Of a DNA stretch of 20,631 bases, positions 1 to 8,864 are shown in pieces; positions within the stretch are counted from its first letter, which is position 1; every line of letters starts with the position of its first letter. The DNA is taken from contig ADNK01001504.1 of the NCBI GenBank assembly GCA_000320545.1, positions 1-20,631 of the forward strand, read 5' to 3'. Source of the stretch: Bigelowiella natans CCMP2755. Taxonomy: Eukaryota; Cercozoa; Chlorarachniophyceae. The notes beneath the pieces are model-generated. The model was not told where the DNA came from. It saw nothing but the letters and a program-made list of their open reading frames with translations, and did not search any database. Both the position numbers and the translations under genes were made by a program.

Positions 1-45
<45 letters not shown>

Positions 46-434
46 AACACACAATCACACAAACACGCAAACAAACGCATGTGCCCTTTTGTGTGGGTGT
101 CCACGAATTCATATTATCATCGTCATCACCATCATCATCATCATTATCATCATCATCATTATCATCATCATCCTCACCGGTGAGAGCCTTGCGTTTCTCT
201 ATTGGGACATTTTTCCTCGCTTGGAAGCAATATCAACTGCCGTAGAAGAAAAAGAAGAAGAAGAAGAAGAAGAAGAAACAGAGGCGTCACCATCCGAATG
301 AAAGAAATGACGATAACCAAAACCGACACACCCCAACAAAGAAAGAACACACTTCTCCATCATCACTCTTTCTTCTCTCTTCTTCTTCTCTCTTCTTCTT
401 CTTCTTCTTCTTCTTCTTCTTCTTCTTCTCCCTG
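1..434. repeat. 3' flank of the Grx-SAM gene, mostly microsatellites
   Basis: No gene is supported here. The stretch holds a (CA)n tract at 1-57, an (ATC/TCA)n tract at about 116-174, an (AGA)n tract at about 245-282 and a (TTC)n tract at about 366-430. Open frames across it encode only runs of Ile, Glu, Arg or Ser and are products of the repeats. The Grx-SAM gene on the minus strand ends at 435, so its 3' untranslated region must run into this repeat block. Confidence 0.85.
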
Positions 435-1240
435 CTAATCGACCTTGAGCAGCTGAATGATCCACAGCGGTTTGTCAGAAGTCATCAGCCCCTTCACTGC
501 CTAATAAGATGGCAATAAAAACGACGGTTGGTTGTCGGGGTGGTGGGGGTGTTTGCGCCGGCTACTCCGACGTATGCACAACAGACGTGTGCTGTCCGTT
601 ACTGTGTGTGGATGAACAATAAAAGGATATCATCATTTCGAGAAACAGATGAGATCGAGCCGCTGGTACAGATTCTTCCCTCCAAACACTACCATTCTTG
701 ATATATATACGGCATCATCACCATCACCATCATCATCACTACAACGATACAACACCCCCCCCTCCTCTACGATGCACCGTCCATTACCTTGGAGAGGCCT
801 ACTGGCTCCAGAAACTCCGTCTTAAGTAACGTAAGCGTCGCCTCGAAATTTTCCTTTTTTGGTTTTTTTGCAAAGGAGGGGGGGGGGGGTGGGGGGGTTG
901 TAGGAAAAGAGGGGAAGATACGAGTATATGAAAAGCAATGGTCATGAGAACAGAGCCTGGGGAACACACGCAAATACATAGGACTCGGGGCAGTTTATCA
1001 TGGGAAGATTGGGGCGATATTGACGACACCTTTGCATCTTCGCCGCTGTACGCTCTCTTGAAGAACTCCTCGTCCTGATTGTCGTATTATCGGTGTTAGT
1101 AGCTGGTAGTGATGGCAATCACAGTTGTGAATTTCGCTCCTGCTGCTGGTGCGAGACGACTACCAAATCGCACTAGTTGCAGCGATCGAACCTGGCGAAC
1201 AACGGCACTCCTGACATTCGTCAAGCGTTCTCTATCAATC

Positions 1241-1276
<36 letters not shown>

Positions 1277-1584
1277 TTGTTCTTCGTCGTCGTCGTCACA
1301 GCAGCCTGATGGAGGTTGGTAAGGCAAGAAAGGTATCGAAGATTTAAAGGACGAGTTGGAGCATGACCTACCTCCCTTCTCCCCCCCCCCCCCCCTTCTC
1401 CAAGACTTCATGCACCCGAGACGAACCGATGAAGAGGACTCCTCCACTCTTTCCCCGCGCTGCTTCTTCTCGGAGTTCTCTATCATCTCCTCTAGTGCGT
1501 GCTGCGGTCGGGGTTTTAGGGTGCAAAGGCAGTTAGTGAGGAGGAGGAAAGATGATCGACAAGCAGTGTATAGCACAGAAGGCA

Positions 1585-1619
<35 letters not shown>

Positions 1620-3240
1620 CAATAGTAGAAGTAGTGGTGGTGGTGGTGGTGGTGGTGGTAGAGGCTGTACCCTTAGTCGTGCAATATGGCCTGGCTCGAT
1701 ATGTGTCTTCGCACGGAGATTTTCCCAGGCCGCATCGGCCTGTTCCTCCGCCTCCAAAGCCGACGTCTCGTACAGCAGGTCTTCCACCGATCCGATTCCG
1801 GAGCGTTCCAACGGCTGCAACAAGGCGTTCAGCCCCAGCGACTCGAGGAACTCGGGCAAGGGGTCTACGTGCAGCTCCAGCTGATGTATTGGGGTGATGC
1901 GTTGGCGGCAACGATGCAGGTCTCAGAACGAGGGCAAAAGAAGGAAGGAGGGGGACTTGAAAAGGTTAGGAGGGGGAGGTGTTGAGTGGAGAGAGAGAGG
2001 AATGTTCCATTGCGATGGCTCGGAGTCTCCATTGCGCACTCGCTTGAAAAAGAGCTGCTCCTTCCTTCACACAACGTTCGTCGTACCTCTTCAAAAGACT
2101 CCTGCAGCTCCTCAAAAGACTCCTCCTCCCCCTTCGTATCCACCAAGACTGACTTCTTGCCATCGTCGGGGGCACATCCCCTGAACTTCGCGTCGAACGT
2201 TTCCTTCTCCACCATTCCCTGAACGGCGCACAATCAAATGGTAATGGCAATCATGAGCTCTTCATTTATTCGAATGGCAAGACCGAATTGGGTGGGTATT
2301 TGACCGTTGATGGATCGACTAAAGATTTAAAGAGCCTCGGCTTCGAATTTCTCGGCTATATCGTATGATCTAATTGAATTCTGCCGCTTCCCATGCACAA
2401 CTTCCCATTCCTCGTAATTGATTCACTGTATTGCGGTTATATTGCCATCGTTTCAGCTTACATGAATGGTGGGATGACCACCGATGAAAATGTCCTCCTC
2501 GCCTTCTCTCCGAAGAAAAACCTTTTGAGAGCGCGAAGCATTATGATTTTGTGCAGGTGCAAATCGCAACTGTGTTCATCACGGTCACATATACGAACGT
2601 GCGAGGAGCGTTTTTTGTTGGGGGAGGGGGGGTGGGGGGGCATTTAGAATTACCAGTGGATATGTTTTCTCCTTACTCAAATTCCACAATCGATTCCGCT
2701 CTTCTCTATCCGAAGCGCCGTCGACCTGTTACGCATTCGCGCGCCGAAATACTTGTTATGTGTACATGTTGTATGTGTACATATTTGACGGGGGAAAGCA
2801 TGAGCTTGCATAGTGTGATGTGATTGCACACGGTAAACCACCTCTATGAGCTTTAGTTTCTTCATATGAACGAATAAGTCACGAAGATATGTCGTGTGCT
2901 TTCGCATGAGGACATTCCTAGTAACACCCGTGCGGCAAAAAAGGCAGCATATATGCAACGGCGAGTGATTGATAAGCAGAATAACCGGTCCACCAAATCA
3001 ATGAATACTGAAAGCAATGTCTGCTCACCCGCTTCCGTATGAAGAATACAAAAGAACAACCACAGGTTTCTTGGCCTGAATATTGCATAAAAGACGTATT
3101 TTATCGTCAGAGCGATCTTCACGATCATTTCCGTGGAGTTACGTGCCCTCTCCCCTCTCTTCACTCCGCGGTGCCTTTGGATTCGAAACGCCCGAGGAAA
3201 TGGTCATGCAGGACTCTACCTTAGTTTCAGCGACGGACAT
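435..3240 (-). CDS. SH3BGR/glutaredoxin-like plus SAM domain fusion protein, 12 exons
   Basis: Exons on the minus strand: 3240-3220, 3075-3029, 2917-2842, 2725-2654, 2521-2462, 2218-2087, 1880-1671, 1501-1427, 1305-1192, 1074-1030, 853-788, 500-435. All phases agree, giving about 327 residues. Residues about 8-110 read as a thioredoxin fold of the SH3BGR/glutaredoxin-like kind: a VVVLLYSSYGSG strand-turn, a basic helix, VDGASDREERNRLW, then VFL and IGGHPTIH. The usual CxxC is replaced by SSYGS, so a redox role is unlikely. Residues about 137-212 match a SAM domain (FLESLGL, SGIGSVEDLL, PGHIARLRHALEE), a protein-interaction module. A Ser/Asn repeat follows at about 239-252, then a helical C-terminus ending WIIQLLKVD. 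No signal peptide is seen, so it is probably cytosolic. Weakest points are the 7-codon first exon and the small 3' exons. A scaffold or adaptor role is inference. Confidence 0.78.
1242..1300. repeat. CTG/TTG/TCG triplet repeat inside a coding exon
   Basis: The plus strand shows about ten CTG/TGC units followed by TTG and TCG units. On the minus strand this lies inside exon 9 (1305-1192) of the Grx-SAM gene. In the phase that joins both neighbouring exons it encodes four Thr, a Lys, three Asn and about ten Ser. The other two minus frames would give poly-Gln or poly-Ala, but they do not fit the exon phases. Confidence 0.7.
1588..1658. repeat. Compound (GTA)n and (GGT)n microsatellite in an intron
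   Basis: AGT/GTA units run from about 1588 to 1626 and GGT units from about 1633 to 1658. Both lie in the intron of the Grx-SAM gene between exon 7 (ending 1671) and exon 8 (starting 1501). The repeat begins about 13 bases past the donor site. Confidence 0.85.
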
Positions 3241-3623
3241 TATAGCTTTCTTTCTCCAGATTCAGCACCAAGATTCTGCCTTCAAAAGGGGGTGGGCGAG
3301 CCCAAGGAACAACGCGAGGCTGGAGCAGCAGTTCTGGTTCAAAATAGAACGTCAAAACTTCAGACATATGTGTCGATAATTTATCAGAAGAAATAATCAA
3401 ACGCATGCGGGAATTCAATATTTAACCCTGGAAATGCTCGTTTTTAGGTGTTTTCTTGTTGCAAAAGCTGCAAAAGTTCAGCGTCCGAATTTTTCATTTG
3501 TTGCCACACTCCGCACTGATCATCAAGACGCGATCCCCCTCTGTGCAATTGACTTTCACGTTCTTTCGCATTGTTCACCATGTGGTCATCGCACTGTCAT
3601 GTCAAGCACTACGTGTGAGTCGA
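3241..3623. promoter_or_regulatory. 5' spacer between the divergent Grx-SAM and coiled-coil genes
   Basis: The minus-strand gene starts at 3240. The plus-strand small gene has its first supported coding exon at about 3624. If both starts are right, this spacer must hold promoters or 5' UTRs for both. I see no clear TATA box or paired motif. Several plus-strand frames stay open from about 3083 to 3396, so an undetected first exon of the plus-strand gene could lie here. Confidence 0.35.
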
Positions 3624-4038
3624 ATGCTTCAAGAGCACGTGAAAACTGCACTGGCCGCAGCAAGACTAGAAGAGTGCGTTTGACGCACGCTGGCACGTCG
3701 TTCGTTTGCAAGACGGGTGCAATCAATCAAATCAAGTTTGTTCAATGGTCATCCTCATGTAGCTGTTCGTTTGTGTTTCCTGGGTTTGCCAGAGACCCCT
3801 GTTGCAGGCTCAAGCAGTGGAACATTGCCAACAAAACTGAGCTGAGACGACTACGTCGTTGCGTAGCTGCAGCCGCGCGTACGCGCATCACACACGCACA
3901 TGATACACTAAATGCATTCTACTCAATGGAAGCTCCGAACATGCCTCAATTGCAGCAAACGAAGTGGCTAGATGGCAGAAATTACATGCGCAACAAGTTA
4001 AACTTATTGAGTCAATCGATGCTATGCTGCTACTATGA
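3624..4038 (+). CDS. Small coiled-coil protein, 3 exons, 5' end uncertain
   Basis: Proposed exons are 3624-3673, 3808-3878 (or ending 3854) and 3956-4038 with stop TGA. Phases 2 and 1 match across both introns, and the acceptors follow CCCCTGTTGCAG and CAATTGCAG. The product is about 59-67 residues, rich in Ala, Leu, Lys, Glu and Gln with heptad-like spacing (EHVKTALAAARLEELKQW, then NEVARWQKLHAQQVKLIE). It reads as one long amphipathic helix, such as a small subunit of a complex. I do not recognise the family. Coding may begin further upstream, because the frame of the first exon is open to about 3456. A different plus-strand frame holds an uninterrupted 208-codon reading from 3434 to 4060. 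I prefer the spliced model because its residue pattern is protein-like and the long frame is Cys-rich and unstructured. It ends 141 bases before the convergent neighbour. Confidence 0.42.
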
Positions 4039-4178
4039 CGTGAACCAGCGCACATCATAGCAAAGCGATGCAGGCACATTCAACTCGATGTAGTAGCCTA
4101 TTAGTTGCTAATAGCTGTTAGCTTGCAGAGAACGCAATCGAATCATACAAATAATAGTTTATAGGGTTTGTTGTGGAC

Positions 4179-5148
4179 TCATCTTGAGAGATATTCTATC
4201 CGCTTGAATGTCGTAGCTGTGCCTTTGGTGTTACATCCCTGGAAATTTCCCGGAGTCAGCACGAACTGCAAATTAAATTCACATTAGCTTCATCATTAAG
4301 TCGGAAAGATATATCACATATAAATAAACCAGTATATAATTCTTCGTATAAATATATAAATATATAAATGTACAACATATGTTATAACGATTATATGACA
4401 ATTCATTAAAATTATCCCCTCCCCGTTCCTATGTGCTCACAACCGCACCTTTTTGAATGAGTTGACGACAAATTCGCTGATGAGTCGTTTAAGCAACACG
4501 TTCCCTTTGTGCTCCACGACCAACTGAGAGTGAAGGCAGCACGACAATACGTAACATGAGGATTGTAGGAAAACGATGGAACAACTATTTAAAGCACATT
4601 ACGATGGCAAACGACAAATGACGTATGATTATAGTATTGGGCGTTGGTAGTAGAATCCACCAGTGTAGATGTGATATTACGATGGGTATATACAAGTCAA
4701 CGTAATGTCTATGGGTAACTCATGAATACAATGATACAACACAAACACACACACACGCACACGCACACGCACACGCACACGCACATGCACACGAAGACAC
4801 TCTCACATGAAGGTCAAATCGTTTTCGCTCAACCTGCACATAAGGCCCGTCGCTATTCATAAACTTCAGGTCGATCTGGAAAGGCTGAAAAGGCGCAGTG
4901 TTATATACAGGGAGCCATCACGTACATGCCAGAAGACTCGACACCCCAAAAATCGCAACTATCCGCAGTTTATCTCGTATCCCAAAGTCGTAACGTCGAT
5001 GACGTGCGAGAATGCCAGTAGCGCGCACAAACCTGGCCAGGTTGAAAGACGGGTCCCCTGTACGTCACCTCTCCCTGCCACCCTCCCTGATAAAATTATA
5101 CAAAGATGTTGAAAAGGAAAAAAAAAACAGTGCGAATATTGATGCGCC

Positions 5149-5221
<73 letters not shown>

Positions 5222-5530
5222 GGCAATGCGTAATAATGAGCGACGGACAATCCCAACCTCGTGCGTGTTTGCCATAACGTAGTCGGAGTCCCTCACAGCG
5301 AGCAGCAGCGCCTATGAACAGAAATGCCGTTTATTCGAGCTCCTTGCAGCTCCTTACACATGCGAGAAAGAAACGATGATTTATTTCCATATTACCACGC
5401 CCGAAAACGATGTTGAAGTGACGTGTAAGCTATCATCTCCAACGATCAGATCGAAGCAAGAGCCGTATGTCCTGAACAAGGTAAAACGATACAAACAAAT
5501 AAATGAAAATAATCATAAATGTGTGTATAT

Positions 5531-5600
<70 letters not shown>

Positions 5601-5602
5601 TA

Positions 5603-5637
<35 letters not shown>

Positions 5638-7213
5638 AGAGAGTGAAAGAATTTTCTTTGTGTGTTTGTGTCTGTGCTTCCACACAAATAACGTGCATGC
5701 ATAAACAGCATGATCTGATCATAGGATCATAGTCATTAAAAAATAAAGAAGATTCAAACACAACAACTGTTCCCACTCTCCCCCACTACATACCCCTCCA
5801 GAGAGATGATCCCGCCTTCTGCAAGTTGGCCTAATAATCCAATGAAGCAATCGACGAACGGTGATTTGAAGAATCGTGCAGTCAGTTTTCAAAAACTGAA
5901 ATTATAAATAACCGCGTCTATCAATGACGTACCGGGTAGTAGCTGCTGGCACGGAACGCTCTCACACACAATCTTCCATCCATGCATAACACCTTTCAAA
6001 AAAACGCATAAGAGGAGCAGGAAAAGGAGGAGGACCAATGGTCATATTTACAAGAAACTCATCGTTATTTCAGACATCTATAGCGAAAACCGTTGTCCGT
6101 GCCCTTGGCTTTTTGTTTGGGTTGCTCTGGGACTTTCTTTCCAGATTCCTTCGCATTTGTTGGCTCTTCTTCATCTATCAGTTAACGATTTTTGGCGTGT
6201 TTCAGTCATTGGCAAGTGAAGTATTGGTGGCATGTATGATGAATTCTGATTGCTCTACTACGCCACCAGATTTTAGATCATCTTCAACGATGTCTGGGGT
6301 CGAAGATTCCAGGGACTGTCTCGATTTGAGCGGAGTGAATCTCCACGTGCGCAGCTCATCCTGCCACAAAGATAATCAATGCTGAGAACACCAGACCCGA
6401 AATTCATGCATTATTCGTGCAAGTCCACTTACGTGTACCTGTGAAAGAGGTAACCAGTGATGGTGGTGATGCTGTAGCTTCGCTTTATCTCTCCGGGCTT
6501 TGTAGACACTTCTTCCAACCTTTATTGTATACATTGATGTGAGGTGCTAATAGAACTACGGTTGCTCCTGTGTGGCCCTTACCGCGATAAATATGACAAA
6601 AATTGCCAGGGAGAGGACAGAGACCCCTTCCTTTTTCTTCACCTCGGAGGAAGCCCCTCCGCTATGCTTCCTCTCACCTAAATTGTATTCAATAACGTGT
6701 GCAAAGGATGAACGCATTTTGAAGTCGGCAGGGTAGGAGGTTTAAAGGGACATCTAGACAGAATCATCCATCTCTCCGTTAGCAAACTTTAGATTCTCAA
6801 GTTCAGGCGCTGTGGGGGAAGTCTGTGAAGGAGATGAGGCAGCTGCTACTACTACTATTGCAGCGCCTGCCATGCCAGGTCACCTGCTGTTGTACTCATC
6901 GGGAATGATTAGCTCGTATGACGTTCCCCCGGGGAATATCTCACAAACCAAAGCAAATATATCACTGCGACAAGCGTAAATCACTAATTTTAACATAAAG
7001 TTGAACGGCATTTCGCACTGCTTCCTCGCGCATTTCTCCTCGTGGTTTTTTTTCCTTCTCTGAGACATTGTAATTGTTGCAAGAGTTGTTGCCTCGGGTT
7101 CCACGCAAAGATATTTTGGTGAAAATGCATCTCCTGTCACGATTTTGCCGAAAGAATATCCTATCGTAGCTGTTCCGTCGGACTCTACTTTCTTCTCCCA
7201 CAGGCTGCTCGAG
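4179..7213 (-). CDS. Unrecognised single-pass membrane protein, 13 exons
   Basis: Minus-strand exons: 7213-6884, 6670-6583, 6519-6439, 6360-6267, 6174-6091, 5992-5933, 5818-5794, 5471-5396, 5311-5258, 5086-5033, 4875-4834, 4523-4449, 4265-4179. Phases agree throughout, giving about 382 residues from the first supported exon. An N-terminal region with several Cys comes first. One hydrophobic segment follows (VSVLSLAIFVIFIAVG, about residues 123-141), then a basic stop-transfer stretch (YKARRDKAKL), five His in a row, WLPLSQDELRTWRF, a Lys/Glu/Pro linker, and a beta-rich C-terminal domain of about 155 residues (GWKIVCESVPC, FDLIVGDDSLHVTS, GPVFQPGQIDLKF, GNFQGC). I cannot name the family. No in-frame ATG was found upstream of 7213, so the true start is missing. 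ATG at 6717 is an alternative start that would drop the N-terminal region. A 101-base intron inside the first exon is also possible. Confidence 0.66.
4743..4792. repeat. (CACACG)n-type CA-rich microsatellite in an intron
   Basis: CA dinucleotides pass into ACGCAC-type hexamers. The tract lies in the roughly 310-base intron of the membrane-protein gene, between the exons ending at 4834 and starting at 4523. I see nothing else in that intron. Confidence 0.85.
5152..5220. repeat. Compound (CA)n(GA)n microsatellite in an intron
   Basis: About 15 CA units run directly into about 19 GA units. The tract sits in the intron of the membrane-protein gene between exons 5311-5258 and 5086-5033. On the gene's own strand it reads TC then TG. 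Further downstream it is followed by a normal pyrimidine-rich acceptor ending TTTTATCAG. Confidence 0.95.
5534..5635. repeat. Compound (CA)n(GA)n(TA)n microsatellite in an intron
   Basis: CA units (5534-5562), GA units (5562-5597) and TA units (5606-5635) follow one another. They lie in the 322-base intron between exons 5818-5794 and 5471-5396 of the membrane-protein gene. The CA-then-GA order repeats that of the tract about 380 bases away in another intron of the same gene. Confidence 0.95.
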
Positions 7214-7436
7214 CTGCGAATATACAGGAACGCAGGGAAAACCCCGGCGGAAGAGCGGGAGAGGGAGGATAGCCAGTTAGTCAGTTAGAAGTAACGCTCA
7301 TCGGATCAACCGAAAAAAACTTTGACGAGCACAGAAAGATCCACGCTTTGCTGCCCCCCCCCCCCCTTTCTCCACAAACACACAAAGTTCTGAGCAACTT
7401 GATACCGTAGGTTGTGAGTATTAGCGATTCTTGAAC
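7214..7436. promoter_or_regulatory. Divergent 5' spacer, membrane protein and sterol oxidase
   Basis: At most about 220 bases separate the first supported exon of the minus-strand membrane-protein gene from the ATG of the plus-strand sterol oxidase. The spacer must carry both promoters, and probably an unseen first exon of the minus-strand gene. It contains a C14 run at about 7352-7367. No TATA box stands out. Confidence 0.4.
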
Positions 7437-8264
7437 ATGGCACTCGTGTCGGCCGCGTATGATGCGTTCGTACTCAATTGCCGTGCTGCCGGAATGTCCG
7501 ACCGCACCATTTGGACCTTGATTCTCTCATGCGCTCGGACGGGATCAATGGTAGCCGTGACAGTCTTCTTCACGTTCGTGGTGCCCCTGATCCCCGGAAG
7601 CAAGAGGTGGAAGCTCGATCATGGAGTGCCAAAGGAGTCCCGAAAGCTCGTGATGAAAGCGTTTCAGTCGAGCTGCATCAACCACGCAATTGTTTACCCT
7701 TTCGTCGCTTGGTTGCTATACCCAGCCCGAGCACTAGTTGAGATGGAGCCCGGCGGGGTTCCTGGAGGATGGACTATTGCGTGGCAGATCGTCGTTTCGA
7801 TTCTTCTCGAGGATTTCGGGTTTTATTGGTGCCACCGCCTTCTCCATCAAGATTTCCTCTACGGATACGTGCACAAACAGCACCACCAGTTCCACGCGAA
7901 TGTACCGATCGCCGCGGAATATTTCCACCCTGTTGAGGACGTTTTGAATATTCTTCCGACTCTTTTAGGCCCGATTCTACTCAGAATGCACCTTGGCACC
8001 CTTGCGCTCTGGGTAATGATTAGGATTAGCGAGATCGTTGATGCGCATAGCGGCTACTCTCTCCCTTTCTCCCCATGGGACCTCCTGCTCCGCATCCAAG
8101 GGGGGGCGGATAGACATGAGTACCATCATTCACACAACAAAGGATGCTATGGATCGTTCACGAAATTTTGGGACTGGGTGGCTGGCACGGACGTGGAATA
8201 TAATGAGTGGAGGGCGAAAAGGCTTGCCGAAAAGATGCAAGGCGGCGGAAAGAAAACCGATTAG
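7437..8264 (+). CDS. SMO: C-4 methylsterol oxidase-like fatty acid hydroxylase family protein
   Basis: This is a single-exon gene of 275 codons with ATG at 7437. An upstream TTG at 7431 is in frame but is not a normal eukaryotic start. The protein belongs to the membrane di-iron hydroxylase superfamily that includes ERG25/SMO, which oxidises the C-4 methyl groups of sterol precursors in the ER. All histidine clusters are present: HRLLH at 133-137, HKQHH at 146-150, EYFHP with His164, HSGY with His204, and HEYHH at 227-231. GTD follows at 250-252, as is typical for the family. Hydrophobic segments lie at about 36-53, 76-100, 112-130 and 172-197. The length is close to that of family members. 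A related sterol desaturase-like activity cannot be excluded from sequence alone. It is the only intronless gene here apart from small ORFs, which stands out in so intron-dense a neighbourhood. Confidence 0.92.
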   Translation: MALVSAAYDAFVLNCRAAGMSDRTIWTLILSCARTGSMVAVTVFFTFVVPLIPGSKRWKLDHGVPKESRKLVMKAFQSSCINHAIVYPFVAWLLYPARALVEMEPGGVPGGWTIAWQIVVSILLEDFGFYWCHRLLHQDFLYGYVHKQHHQFHANVPIAAEYFHPVEDVLNILPTLLGPILLRMHLGTLALWVMIRISEIVDAHSGYSLPFSPWDLLLRIQGGADRHEYHHSHNKGCYGSFTKFWDWVAGTDVEYNEWRAKRLAEKMQGGGKKTD

Positions 8265-8864
8265 TCTCGGGAAATAGAGTCTCAGCATTGTTTCATGGTT
8301 CATGTATGCGCCTTTTTCGAATGTACGACCCGACAGATCGCTAGATGAATCGGAATGTGCGTTCACTGCATTGGAGCCTCTACATTTGTGTGTCCTCATC
8401 ATAATTCATGCAGTGTAGCGCGGCTTGAAATTCTAAATTGCACCATTAATCCTAGAATCGTCTGCCTGAATTTGTATTTTCGATTGCTCATCATGTATAA
8501 CATGTGTCCGTTCCGAGGTCTAGTGAGGCGCACAGAATAATACGGCTACGCGGCTCGCGGTTACAGAAGTCACAGATGGCTCTATAGTAGCAACGTGATA
8601 TATGCATTTGTGATCGATGCTGGCATGCGCGCACGTGTTGTGTGTTTGTACGTAATGGGTAAGTAAAACTCACTCATGTCTGCAGGTTTCAGGTTCTTTT
8701 GCATGAATGCTGGCATCATGCATGCTTTAGACGATATTGCGTACATCTCTCTGCACCAGTTAACATGTCTAGATGTATATGTTAGAAAATCGATGGCGAT
8801 ATTTACAAATTATTAGTACACAATTTTGTTTAATACATATTTCATTACAGATGCATTCTTTTTT
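8265..8864. other. Convergent 3' spacer, no gene seen
   Basis: About 600 bases lie between the stop codons of the plus-strand sterol oxidase and the minus-strand ICT1-like gene. Only short chance frames occur (for example 8355-8540 and 8673-8491). They show no motif and no plausible splice partners. The region should contain both 3' UTRs. I cannot assign polyadenylation sites. Confidence 0.7.

Noticed and set aside
1-57. CA repeat at the window start as a telomere or CRISPR array
   Set aside because: It is a plain dinucleotide repeat without spacers or telomeric unit sequence.
89-465. Open frames giving poly-Ile, poly-Glu, poly-Arg or poly-Ser on both strands
   Set aside because: They are produced by ATC, AGA and TTC repeats. 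They have no splice partners and no complex sequence outside the repeat.
1533-1911. Minus-strand frames with long poly-Leu, poly-Pro or poly-Thr ends
   Set aside because: The real part is the SAM exon 1880-1671. The homopolymer tails are the intronic GTA/GGT microsatellite read through past the donor.
3083-3396. Three overlapping plus-strand frames, one with MQDSTLVSATDIIAFFL
   Set aside because: They overlap the antisense of the Grx-SAM first exon and lack a phase-consistent link to the coiled-coil exons. They remain a possible 5' exon but are not supported enough to call.
4959-5073. Alternative minus-strand readings with FVRATGILARHRRYDFG or CALLAFSHVIDVTTLG
   Set aside because: Both look protein-like but need phase-incompatible joins. 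The exon 5086-5033 fits phase 0 on both sides, so the rest is intron.
6038-6385. 115-codon plus-strand frame with hydrophobic helices
   Set aside because: It lies antisense to two phase-consistent exons of the membrane-protein gene (6360-6267 and 6174-6091). The hydrophobic look comes from the complement of Lys/Glu-rich codons.
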